In this document: piece after piece, positions 23,417 to 30,874 of the stretch
How positions within the stretch are numbered: the first letter of the stretch is position 1
Layout: every line of letters begins with the position of its first letter
Assembly: GCF_002257665.1 (NCBI RefSeq)
Contig: NZ_MQWB01000001.1
Coordinates: 3,297,119-3,361,118 of the forward strand
Reading direction: 5' to 3'
From: Rubricoccus marinus
GTDB lineage: Bacteria > Bacteroidota > Rhodothermia > Rhodothermales > Rubricoccaceae
Length of the DNA stretch: 64,000 nt
Translations under genes and position numbers: made by a program
The notes under the pieces: model-generated
Told to the model about the DNA's origin: nothing
Databases searched by the model: none
What the model saw: only the letters and a program-made list of their open reading frames with translations

Positions 23417-24650
23417 CGGTCCAGAGGGAGTCGGTCAGGGAATCCACCGCGTCGCGGTCGAAGGAGGAGAGGTAGGCCTGCGTCGTCTTGAGGTCGGTGT
23501 GCCCGAGCGCTTTCGAGACGGCGTAGAGGTCGCCCGACTGGCGGGCGAAGTCGGCGAAGCTGTGGCGCGCGACGTGGGAGGAGAGCCCGGTCGGGTCGAG
23601 GCCGGCTAGGCGCGCGAGCTCCTTGAGGAGCTTGTTCACTTGCGTCGACGCCGAGGCGATGCGGCGGCGGACGCCTACGGGGTCCGCGTCGTCGCCGGGC
23701 TTCAGCAGCGGGACGAGGTAGCGGCCGTAGCGGGCGCGGCCTCTGGCGTCGCGGGCCTCCACGCCAGAGGCAAGCCGACGCGCGACGCGGAGCGCGGCGG
23801 GCGGGAGCCGGACCGACTGCGCGTGCTCGGTCTTCATCATGGTATAGGTGAGGCGGTCGCCGGCGACGTTCTCGGGAGTCAGCCGCAGCGCGTCCGAGAT
23901 GCGGACGCCGGCGCCGTAGTACTGCAGCGCGAAGAGGTCGCGCGTGGCCGCGAGCCGGGTGCCGTCTGCGACGCCGTCGGCGGGCCCGAGCGCGAGGAGC
24001 CTCTGCACGTCGCCAGGCGAGAGGCGACGGCGGGAGACTGGCGCCGACTTCGGCATCTTGAAGCGGAGGAACGGGTCGCCGCCGGGCTCCAGGTCCCCCT
24101 CGCGGATCGCAAGGCGGGCGAGGCGCCGGAGCCGCTCCAGCTCCTTGCGAACGGTGTTCGTCCCGTTCCCCTCTTCCGTGCGCATGTAGGCTGCGAAGGC
24201 GTCGAGGCGGTCCGGCGTGAGCGCGCCCCACGTGAGCGGCCAGCCGAGCGCGTCGGAGAGCTTCCGCCTCAGCGTCCGGTACTTCTTCCCCTCCCAGACC
24301 TGCGCGCCGCGGGCGAGGCGTTCGAGGTAGCGGTCGAAGAAGTCCGAGAGCGAGGCCGCGCCCGCCCCGTCGATGGCGGCGATCACGGCCTCGGCGGAGT
24401 CGGCCGAGAGCGCGGCCGTCTGCGCCCTGTTGAGGAGGTCGGAGAGCGTGGCGTTGAACGCCGTGGAGAGCGCGTGCCCGCCGCGGACCTTCTTCTTGAC
24501 GTCGTTCCAGTCGGCGGGCTTCACCTCGACGCCGGTGCCGGTGTAGAAGCGGGAGCGGCGGGCGTGCGTCACGCGGATCCACACAGGTGCCTCCCCGTTG
24601 GGCCGGGTCTTCGAGGTGCGGTGGACGAGGGAGACGGACGGCGCGGCCAT
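23409..24650 (-). CDS. Tyrosine recombinase/integrase
   Basis: 413 residues from ATG 24650. The N-terminal arm-binding domain has the Bacteroidetes form (VSLVHRTSKTRPNGEAPVWIRVTHARRSRFYTGTGVEVKPADWN), then a SAM-like core-binding domain (FFDRYLERLARG...TNTVRKELERLRRL) and the catalytic domain. Catalytic residues: Arg in YYGAGVRISDALRL, His/Arg in SSHVARHSFADFAR, His in ALGHTDLKTTQAYL, Tyr in the same segment. It integrates and excises the element at tRNA-Val. The gene reads inward from the right end, 160 bp from attR, with one arm-type repeat directly upstream of its start, where Int binding could also repress its promoter. Confidence 0.95.
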   Translation of the reverse strand: MAAPSVSLVHRTSKTRPNGEAPVWIRVTHARRSRFYTGTGVEVKPADWNDVKKKVRGGHALSTAFNATLSDLLNRAQTAALSADSAEAVIAAIDGAGAASLSDFFDRYLERLARGAQVWEGKKYRTLRRKLSDALGWPLTWGALTPDRLDAFAAYMRTEEGNGTNTVRKELERLRRLARLAIREGDLEPGGDPFLRFKMPKSAPVSRRRLSPGDVQRLLALGPADGVADGTRLAATRDLFALQYYGAGVRISDALRLTPENVAGDRLTYTMMKTEHAQSVRLPPAALRVARRLASGVEARDARGRARYGRYLVPLLKPGDDADPVGVRRRIASASTQVNKLLKELARLAGLDPTGLSSHVARHSFADFARQSGDLYAVSKALGHTDLKTTQAYLSSFDRDAVDSLTDSLWTDE

Positions 24651-24675
24651 CGGGGGCGGGTCACGCCAGAGGCCT

Positions 24676-24696
24676 GGTACAACATGGGTACAACAA
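24676..24696 (+). repeat. Right copy of the 21-bp end repeat
   Basis: GGTACAACATGGGTACAACA plus A, identical to 3031-3051. It lies 26 bp upstream of the integrase start and 114 bp inside attR. Confidence 0.7.
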
Positions 24697-24810
24697 AGGC
24701 CGGCGCGGGGCGTCGGGGAGCGGGTACGGACGTGCCAGGATCGGGCGTGATTCCCGGTTCGTGGCACCGTGCGGCGCAAGGTAGCGCCGACCGCGCCGCG
24801 GTCTCGGGTA

Positions 24811-24825
24811 CCTGACCGCCCACAC
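24811..24825 (+). other. attR core
   Basis: CCTGACCGCCCACAC, duplicating the 3' end of tRNA-Val. It marks the right border; 24826 onward is the original chromosome. Confidence 0.85.
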
Positions 24826-24934
24826 CGCGCCAGAGGCCGCTGGCGCACCGAGGATCGCGCCCGTGTTGCAGGGCCGTAGCGTGGAGGGTTGGCCTGGAAT
24901 GCCCGTACGTTGGCGGCCCCTCTGCCCCGCTCCG

Positions 24935-26047
24935 ATGCTTCGTCCCTGGCTCGCTCTCCTCCTCTTCCCCGTCGCCGTCTGCGCCCAAGACGCGCCAGCG
25001 GCAAACCCGGCCTCTGGCGAGGGCGTGACCGTGATGGAGTACGAGCCGCGCTCCACGCTCGTCGTGCCCGAGACGCGACTCACGCGCGCCTCCGTCCCGT
25101 TCGTGGACGCCCACGCGCACCTCTGGCGCGCCGGGACGATGAGCGCCGACGACATGGCGGAGCTTATCGGCGAGATGGACGCGATGAACATGGCCGTCAT
25201 GGTCAACCTCAGCGGCGGCAGCGGCGAGCGCCTGCGCGAGAGCATCGCCAACACCGAGCGCCACGCGCCGGGCCGGATCGTCCACTTCGCCAACGTCGAC
25301 TTCGACAGCATCGGCACGCCGGGATGGAGCGAGCGCGCCGAGGCGCAGTTCCGTGAGGACGTAGCCTCTGGCGCCAGAGGCCTGAAGATCTTTAAGAGCC
25401 TCGGGCTCTCGGTCACCGATAGCGACGGGCAGCGCGTGGCCGTGGACGATCCGCGCATCGCGCCCGTGTGGGAGGCCGCGGGCGAACTGGGCGTGCCGGT
25501 CCTCATCCACTCCGCCGACCCCGCGCCGTTCTGGGAGCCGTACAATGCGCACAACGAGCGCTACTACGAGCTGACCGAGCGGCCCAACCGGCGCCAGATC
25601 GCTCCGCCGTCGTTCGAGGACGTGATCGGGGAGCAGCACGCTGTCTTCCGGCGCCACCCCCAAACGACGTTTATCAACGCGCACCTCGGCTGGTATGGCA
25701 ACGACCTCGCGCGGCTGGGAGAGCTCCTGGACGAGCATCCCAACGTGGTCACCGAACTCGGCGCCGTTCTCGCCGAACTGGGCCGCCAGCCCCGCACCGC
25801 ACGGCAGTTCCTGATCGACTACCAGGACCGCGTCCTGATGGGCAAGGACTCCTACGCGCCAGAGGAGTACCACGTCTACTTCCGCGTCTTCGAGACCGAC
25901 GACGACTACATCGAGTACTACCGCCGCCGCCACGCCAACTGGCGCCTCTACGGCCTGGACCTCCCCGCCGACGTGCTCGCGAAGGTCTACGCCGGCAACG
26001 CCCGGCGCATCATCCCCGGCCTGGACGCCAGCGCGTTCGCAGAGTAG
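24935..26047 (+). CDS. Secreted amidohydrolase (amidohydrolase 2 family)
   Basis: 370 residues. The chosen ATG (24935) gives a signal peptide MLRPWLALLLFPVAVCAQ. The TIM-barrel metal site is visible as FVDAHAHLW near residue 55, HFANVDFD, then VLIHSADP, FINAHLGW and a final Asp in MGKDSYAP. Family members hydrolyse or decarboxylate small ring or amide compounds; substrate unknown. Residues around VASGARGLK are encoded by a perfect 16-bp palindrome (25365-25380), so the repeat is tolerated inside a conserved fold. First intact chromosomal gene right of the element. Confidence 0.82.
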   Translation: MLRPWLALLLFPVAVCAQDAPAANPASGEGVTVMEYEPRSTLVVPETRLTRASVPFVDAHAHLWRAGTMSADDMAELIGEMDAMNMAVMVNLSGGSGERLRESIANTERHAPGRIVHFANVDFDSIGTPGWSERAEAQFREDVASGARGLKIFKSLGLSVTDSDGQRVAVDDPRIAPVWEAAGELGVPVLIHSADPAPFWEPYNAHNERYYELTERPNRRQIAPPSFEDVIGEQHAVFRRHPQTTFINAHLGWYGNDLARLGELLDEHPNVVTELGAVLAELGRQPRTARQFLIDYQDRVLMGKDSYAPEEYHVYFRVFETDDDYIEYYRRRHANWRLYGLDLPADVLAKVYAGNARRIIPGLDASAFAE

Positions 26048-26205
26048 CGCCTCTGGCGAAACTCGGCGCCCTCCCCAAACGGGTGTCATCGCGAGCGGAG
26101 CGCGGCGATCCCGTGACGCCGAGTGCGGACCACCCAGGTCGCCGGGGCGCGGAGCCTGCCCTGATCACAGCCGTACAAGCTCCACGTGAGGACACAGGGA
26201 TGCCG

Positions 26206-26231
26206 CCTCTGGCGCCAGAGGCCTCTGGCGA
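26206..26231. terminator. Compound iterated palindrome between convergent genes
   Basis: A perfect 16-bp palindrome at 26206-26221 is extended by a third half-site (GCCTCTGGCG) to 26230. It lies between the ends of the amidohydrolase and oxyR, a place for a two-way terminator. No T-run. Confidence 0.4.
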
Positions 26232-26237
26232 GACACC

Positions 26238-27146
26238 TCAACGGGCCAGCGCTGCGCCCGCCGCTTCACGAACAGCATCTGCGTAGGCCGCCACGAGCGT
26301 GCGCCGGAGGTGCGTCCGGCCCGTCACCAGTCGCACCTCGCGCTGGGGAATGGGCTCCGCCAGAGGCCGCACGCGCCTCGCCTCGTCGGCGGTGAGGTAG
26401 AGCGTCGAGAGCTCGGGCAAAAGCGTCACGCCGCCGGCGCGGTCCACCATGCGGCGGAGCGTTTCGAGGTTGCCGCTCTCGAACCGCACGTTCCGGCCGG
26501 TGCCCTTGGTCGGCGCCGCGCCGCACAGGTGGAGCACCTGATCGCGGAAGCAGTGCCCCTCACTCAGCAGCCAGACCTCCTCTGGCGCCAACCGGTCGCA
26601 CGCGACGACCTCGTGCGACGCCAGAGGATGCTCGGCGCCCACGTACGCCACGAACTGCTCGGTGTAGAGCGGCTCTGTGTGGAGCCCCGCCGCCCGCTCG
26701 TCCGTCGCCACAATCCCCGCGTCGATCCGCTCGGTCGCCAGGTGGTCCAGGATGGACTCGGTCGTGAGCTCGTGGATGGAGAGCGAGACGTGCGGGTAGC
26801 GCTCCGCAAACGGTCCGGTGACGAGCGGGAGGAGGCACGCCGCGACGGTCGGGATCACGCCTATGCGGAGTTCGCCTGCGGGCTCGTTGCTCTGCTCATC
26901 CGTAAGCGCGGCCAGCCCTTCGGCCTCGCGCAACACGGCCCGGGCGCGCACGAGCGCCTCGGCGCCCGCCTCGGTCGGCACCACGGGCTGCCGGCTCCGG
27001 TCGAAGAGCACGATCCCGAGTTCTTCCTCCAGTCGCTTGAGCCCGGCGCTGAGCGTGGGCTGCGAGACGTAGCACGCCTCGGCGGCCCGGCCGAAGTGGC
27101 GGTGGGTGTCGATGGCGACGGCGTAGCGGAGTTGCGAGAGGGTCAA
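26238..27146 (-). CDS. oxyR: Hydrogen peroxide-inducible regulator OxyR
   Basis: 302 residues, LysR family. N-terminal winged HTH (LRYAVAIDTHRHFGRAAEACYVSQPTLSAGLKRLEEELG) and a substrate-like domain with the OxyR redox pair: SEGHCFRDQVLHLC, where the first Cys is oxidised by H2O2 and pairs with the second nine residues on, as Cys199/Cys208 of E. coli. That pair separates it from other LysR proteins. It is divergent from katA with 109 bp between, which hold OxyR-like half-sites. Expected role: activate katA and neighbours under peroxide stress and control itself. Confidence 0.93.
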   Translation of the reverse strand: MTLSQLRYAVAIDTHRHFGRAAEACYVSQPTLSAGLKRLEEELGIVLFDRSRQPVVPTEAGAEALVRARAVLREAEGLAALTDEQSNEPAGELRIGVIPTVAACLLPLVTGPFAERYPHVSLSIHELTTESILDHLATERIDAGIVATDERAAGLHTEPLYTEQFVAYVGAEHPLASHEVVACDRLAPEEVWLLSEGHCFRDQVLHLCGAAPTKGTGRNVRFESGNLETLRRMVDRAGGVTLLPELSTLYLTADEARRVRPLAEPIPQREVRLVTGRTHLRRTLVAAYADAVREAAGAALAR

Positions 27147-27150
27147 ATCG

Positions 27151-27195
27151 ATAGGGATGAGCTATCAGAGGATACGCAGAATCGATTTGATCTAT
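27151..27195. promoter_or_regulatory. Probable OxyR binding region
   Basis: ATAG-N7-CTAT at 27151-27165 is a perfect OxyR half-site pair. A second, ATCG-N7-CTAT (27181-27195), lies 30 bp further centre to centre, instead of the usual 22. Located between oxyR and katA starts. Confidence 0.6.
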
Positions 27196-27255
27196 GGGTC
27201 TGCGCGTCCTACTCTGTAGGCCTGAGATCCCCTCCCCATTCCGAACCCTCTCTAT

Positions 27256-28809
27256 ATGGCGACCGAGCCCACCAAGAAAAACGGCCCCCTCCTCACCACT
27301 GCGGACGGTGCGCCCATCGCCGATCAGGAGAACTCCCTGACGGCAGGCCCGCGCGGCCCGCTCCTGATGCAGGACGTGGTTCTGCAGGAGCAGATGCAGC
27401 GGTTCAACCGCGAGCGCGTGCCCGAGCGCGTGGTCCACGCCAAGGGCTCCGGCGCCTACGGCACGTTTACCGTCACGAACGACATCTCGAAGTACACGCG
27501 CGCCGCGATGTTCTCCGAGGTCGGCAAGGAGACCGAGCTCTCGATCCGGTTCTCGACGGTCGCCGGTGAGCGCGGCGCGGCGGATGCCGAGCGCGACCCG
27601 CGCGGCTTCGCGGTCAAGTTCTACACCGAGGAAGGCAACTGGGACCTCGTCGGCAACAACACGCCGGTGTTCTTTGTGCGCGACCCGTACAAGTTCGCCA
27701 TGTTCATCCACTCGCAGAAGCGGCACCCGCACACCAACCTGCGCGATGCCGACATGCAGTGGGACTTCTGGAGCCTCTGCCCCGAAAGCCTCCACCAGGT
27801 GACGTGGCTCTTCGGTGACCGCGGGATTCCGAAGACGTACCGCCACATGAACGGGTACGGCTCGCACACCTACTCCCTCATCAACGCCGAGGGCGAGCGC
27901 GTCTGGGTCAAGTTCCACTTCAAGACGGACCAGGGCATCGAGTGCCTGACCAACGAGGAGGCCGCCGACCTCATCGCACAGGACCGCGAGAGCCACCAGC
28001 GCGACCTCTGGGAGGCCATCGACAACGGCGACTTCCCAACGTGGACGGCCTACATCCAGGTGATGACGCAGGAGCAGGCCGCCGAGGTGGACTACAACCC
28101 GTTCGACCTCACCAAGGTGTGGCCGCACGGCGACTTCCCGCTGATCGAGGTCGGCAAGCTGGAGCTCAACCGGAACCCCAACAACTACCACCACGAGGTG
28201 GAGCAGGCGGCGTACAACCCGAGCTCGCTCGTGCCCGGCATCGGGCCGAGCCCGGACAAGATGCTCCAGGGCCGCCTGATGAGCTACCAGGACGCGCACC
28301 TCTACCGCATCGGCGTCAACTACCGCGACCTTCGCGTCAACCGCCCGAGAACCGAGGTGCGGAGCTACATGCGCGACGGCCAGTTCGGCGGCCAGCTCGA
28401 CGAGGGCACCGGCCACCCGAACTACTACCCCAACTCGGTGGAGGGCGCCCCGCGCCCGGACCCGAGCTACGCGGAGCCCGCGTGGCACCTGGGTGACGTG
28501 ACCGTGGAGCGCTACAACTCCCGCGAGGATCACGACGACTTCTCGCAGGCCGCGGCGCTCTACCACCTCATGGACGAGGACGCCAAGGAGCGCCTGGTGC
28601 AGTCGCTCGCCGGCGCGATGGCGGGCGTGACGCGCCAGGAGATCATCGACCGCCAGCTCGGCCACTTCGACAACGTGGACGAGGAGTACGGCCGCCGCGT
28701 CCGCGAGGCCGTGACCGCCGCCCGCAACGCCGGTGGCGACGGGCAGTCGCTCGACGCCGCGATGGCCGTCCGCGACGCCGTCCCCGAGGGCGAGGCGCAG
28801 CGCGACTAG
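27256..28809 (+). CDS. katA: Monofunctional haem catalase
   Basis: 517 residues, small-subunit clade 3 type, cytosolic (no signal peptide). Active-site His in PERVVHAKGSGAYG, Asn in LVGNNTPVFFVRDP, haem-proximal Tyr in RLMSYQDAHLYRIGVNY. It turns 2 H2O2 into water and oxygen. Divergent from oxyR; followed by a strong terminator, then an ankyrin gene. It contains no copy of the CCTCTGGCG repeat over 1.5 kb, in contrast with most neighbours, which may reflect codon constraint in a highly expressed gene or later acquisition. Confidence 0.96.
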   Translation: MATEPTKKNGPLLTTADGAPIADQENSLTAGPRGPLLMQDVVLQEQMQRFNRERVPERVVHAKGSGAYGTFTVTNDISKYTRAAMFSEVGKETELSIRFSTVAGERGAADAERDPRGFAVKFYTEEGNWDLVGNNTPVFFVRDPYKFAMFIHSQKRHPHTNLRDADMQWDFWSLCPESLHQVTWLFGDRGIPKTYRHMNGYGSHTYSLINAEGERVWVKFHFKTDQGIECLTNEEAADLIAQDRESHQRDLWEAIDNGDFPTWTAYIQVMTQEQAAEVDYNPFDLTKVWPHGDFPLIEVGKLELNRNPNNYHHEVEQAAYNPSSLVPGIGPSPDKMLQGRLMSYQDAHLYRIGVNYRDLRVNRPRTEVRSYMRDGQFGGQLDEGTGHPNYYPNSVEGAPRPDPSYAEPAWHLGDVTVERYNSREDHDDFSQAAALYHLMDEDAKERLVQSLAGAMAGVTRQEIIDRQLGHFDNVDEEYGRRVREAVTAARNAGGDGQSLDAAMAVRDAVPEGEAQRD

Positions 28810-28830
28810 CGCCCCGTCTGGTTCGCCTCT

Positions 28831-28867
28831 GGCGCCCCGGTGGTCGTGTCCACCGGGGCGCCGTTTT
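28831..28867 (+). terminator. Terminator after katA
   Basis: GGCGCCCCGGTGG (28831-28843), loop TCGTGT, CCACCGGGGCGCC (28850-28862), then GTTTT. Thirteen perfect pairs plus a T-run: a canonical intrinsic terminator. Confidence 0.85.
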
Positions 28868-28939
28868 GTTCGGCCTCTGGCGGCCCGCTCCGAGCGCCGC
28901 CGAGCGCGCCAGAGGCTCCGCTTTGCTACGATCCCCTCT

Positions 28940-29443
28940 ATGTCTGCTCCCATCGACCCCGCCACCGTCGACTACCACGAGATCGCCCGCCGCGGCGATG
29001 CCGAAGTGCTCGGCGTATTTCTCGACGCCGGCCTCGACCCCGACCTCCGCGACGCCAGAGGCTACTCGCTGCTCATGATCGCGGCGTACAGCGACCAGGA
29101 GCCGACGACGACGCTGCTCCTCGCCAGAGGCGCCGACCCCGACGGGGCGGACCCGGCAGGCAACACGCCGCTGATGGGCATGGCGTTCAAAGGCTACCCC
29201 GACCGCGCGCGGCAGCTCCTTGCCTCTGGCGCCGACCCCAACGCGCGCAACGGCTCGGGCGCGACGGTCCTCATGACGGCCGCGATGATGGGCACGCCCG
29301 CCTTTGTGCAGCTCCTCCTCGACCACGGCGCCGATGCCGCGCTGACCGATCCGCAGGGGCGGACGGCGCTCGACATCGCGCGCGGGATGGGCCGCGAGGA
29401 CGTGGCGCAGGTGCTCGCCGGGACGCCCGCCCCTGGCGCGTAA
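28940..29443 (+). CDS. Ankyrin-repeat protein next to catalase
   Basis: 167 residues from ATG 28940. Four ankyrin repeats follow an N-terminal helix: DLRDARGYSLLMIAAYSDQ, GADPDGADPAGNTPLMGMAFKGY, GADPNARNGSGATVLMTAAMMG, GADAALTDPQGRTALDIARGMG. No signal peptide, so cytosolic. In Pseudomonas, a small ankyrin protein (AnkB) encoded beside katB supports catalase activity; the same neighbourhood suggests a similar helper role here. The katA terminator lies between, so it probably has its own promoter. Two repeats contain the CCTCTGGCG-derived ARG and ASG tripeptides. Confidence 0.88.
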   Translation: MSAPIDPATVDYHEIARRGDAEVLGVFLDAGLDPDLRDARGYSLLMIAAYSDQEPTTTLLLARGADPDGADPAGNTPLMGMAFKGYPDRARQLLASGADPNARNGSGATVLMTAAMMGTPAFVQLLLDHGADAALTDPQGRTALDIARGMGREDVAQVLAGTPAPGA

Positions 29444-29506
29444 CCAGCGCCGTCGCCTCTGGCGCAAGAGGCCGGGTCTAGCTTGGTGCTTGCCCTCGCG
29501 CCGCCC

Positions 29507-30169
29507 ATGAAAGCCCAGCTGGTCACCGAGTTCATCGGGACGTTTTTCCTCGTGCTCACGATCGGGCTCACGGTCCTGATCGGGACCGACTTCGCGCCCA
29601 TCGCGATTGCGGCGTCGCTGATCGCGATGATCTACATGGGCGGGCACGTCTCGAAGGCGCACTACAACCCGGCGATCACGCTCGCCTTCTGGCTGCGCGG
29701 CACGTTTCCCGCCAGAGGCATCGCGCCGTACATCGCGGCGCAGGTGGGGGCGTCCGTCCTGGCGTCGCTGGCGGTCCACGGCGTGACGGATCAGTTTCTG
29801 GTCGTCTCGCCGGGCGTGGGCACGGGTCTGGGCTCGTTTGCGCTCCTGGAGTTCCTGTTCACCTTCGCGCTCGCGCTCGTCATCCTCAACGTGGCGACGG
29901 CGCCGACGCTGGAGGGCAACGGCCACTACGGCATCGCCATCGGCTTTATCGTGATGGGCGGGGCCTACGCGGCGGGGCCCATCTCGGGCGGCGCCTTTAA
30001 CCCGGCCGTCGCGCTCGGACCCGCGCTCGTCAACCTCGTCTTCGGGCAGGAGGGCGCGCTGTCCGGGCTGTGGGTCTACCTCGTCGCCACGAGCGCCGGG
30101 GCCGCGCTCGCCGTCCCGGCCTACTTCGCGATGAACGGCCGCGACGCGCCAGAGGCCTCTGGCGGGTGA
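29507..30169 (+). CDS. MIP/aquaporin family channel
   Basis: 220 residues from ATG 29507. Six membrane helices are expected; both half-helix signatures are present, HYNPAITLAF near residue 55 and AFNPAVALG near 165. The fold passes water or small neutral solutes; H2O2-permeable members are known. Position behind oxyR, katA and an ankyrin gene makes peroxide or water traffic under oxidative or osmotic stress a reasonable guess. I cannot read glycerol versus water selectivity from sequence by eye. The last residues (DAPEASGG) are encoded by a back-to-back repeat pair. Confidence 0.9.
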   Translation: MKAQLVTEFIGTFFLVLTIGLTVLIGTDFAPIAIAASLIAMIYMGGHVSKAHYNPAITLAFWLRGTFPARGIAPYIAAQVGASVLASLAVHGVTDQFLVVSPGVGTGLGSFALLEFLFTFALALVILNVATAPTLEGNGHYGIAIGFIVMGGAYAAGPISGGAFNPAVALGPALVNLVFGQEGALSGLWVYLVATSAGAALAVPAYFAMNGRDAPEASGG

Positions 30170-30229
30170 GCCTCTGGCGCGATGCCTCTGGCGCGCGCCG
30201 TAGACTTAGGCACGCATCCGCCCCGACCG

Positions 30230-30844
30230 ATGGCTCTCCCCGCGACTTCCCTTCTCCCCACGACGCCAGAGGCCTACCTCGACTGGGAGGAGGCGCAACT
30301 GGAGCGCCACGAGTTCTACCGCGGCGAGGTGTTCGCGATGGCCGGCGGCTCGTTCCGGCACTCGCAGCTGACGGCGAACGCAACCGGCGAGCTACGTAAC
30401 GCGCTGCGCGGATCGGGTTGCCAGGTGCTCTCCAGCGACATGCGCGTTCTCGTCCGCGCCAACGGCCTGTACACGTACCCGGACCTCTCAGCGATCTGCG
30501 GCGAGCCCGAGTTTGAGACCGACCGCGAGACCACGCTGACAAACCCCGTCCTCATCATCGAGGTGCTCTCGGACTCGACCGAGTCCTACGACCGGGGCGC
30601 CAAGTTCCGGCTGTACCGCGAGATCCCGTCGCTGGTGGAGTACGTGCTGATCTCGCAGAAGGAGCGCGCCGTCGACGTGTTCCGGCGCGACGCCAGAGGC
30701 TGGCTCGTCGTGGAGCCGGACGCCGACAGCGTCGAATTCGTCTCCGTCGGCGCGACGCTCAGCCTGGACGACCTGTACGAGGGCGTGACGGTCGATGCGG
30801 CCGAGCACCCCACCCCCGGCGAGGCCTCTGGCGAACGCGGGTAG
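30230..30844 (+). CDS. Uma2 family (DUF820) PD-(D/E)XK nuclease-like protein
   Basis: 204 residues. Family pattern complete: YLDWEEAQLERHEFYRGEVFAMAGGSFRHSQL at the start, YTYPDLSAICG, NPVLIIEVLSDSTESYDRGAKFRLYREIPSLVEYVLISQ with the catalytic Asp and Glu. Members are predicted restriction-like nucleases that occur in many copies in cyanobacteria and some Bacteroidota; the biological job is unknown. Stand-alone gene on the plus strand. Confidence 0.88.
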   Translation: MALPATSLLPTTPEAYLDWEEAQLERHEFYRGEVFAMAGGSFRHSQLTANATGELRNALRGSGCQVLSSDMRVLVRANGLYTYPDLSAICGEPEFETDRETTLTNPVLIIEVLSDSTESYDRGAKFRLYREIPSLVEYVLISQKERAVDVFRRDARGWLVVEPDADSVEFVSVGATLSLDDLYEGVTVDAAEHPTPGEASGERG

Positions 30845-30874
30845 CCCGCGCCAGAGGCCTCTGGCGGAGCCACG

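Larger units (their letters stand above)
2971..24825. mobile_element. Integrated phage-satellite-like or remnant-prophage element in tRNA-Val, ~21.8 kb
   Basis: Bounded by a 15-bp direct repeat (CCTGACCGCCCACAC), the left copy being the 3' end of tRNA-Val. A tyrosine recombinase gene is next to the right end and transcribed inward. A second, 21-bp repeat lies just inside each end and looks like integrase arm sites. Contents: left cargo genes, a divergent control region, a PIN-like gene, and a long leftward operon of small DNA-binding proteins, primase-helicase, RuvC-like nuclease and tape-measure protein. I recognise no capsid, portal, terminase large subunit, tail tube or lysis gene. A satellite or a decayed prophage are therefore the main readings; iteron arrays and a self-encoded primase favour a satellite that replicates by itself. 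Confidence 0.88.

Noticed and set aside
2971-24825. Complete active prophage
   Set aside because: Only a tape-measure protein and DNA-metabolism genes are recognisable; no capsid, portal, terminase large subunit or lysis genes.
26896-28965. 689-codon frame on the minus strand
   Set aside because: Lies across oxyR 5' end and opposite katA; His/Val/Arg-rich mirror sequence.
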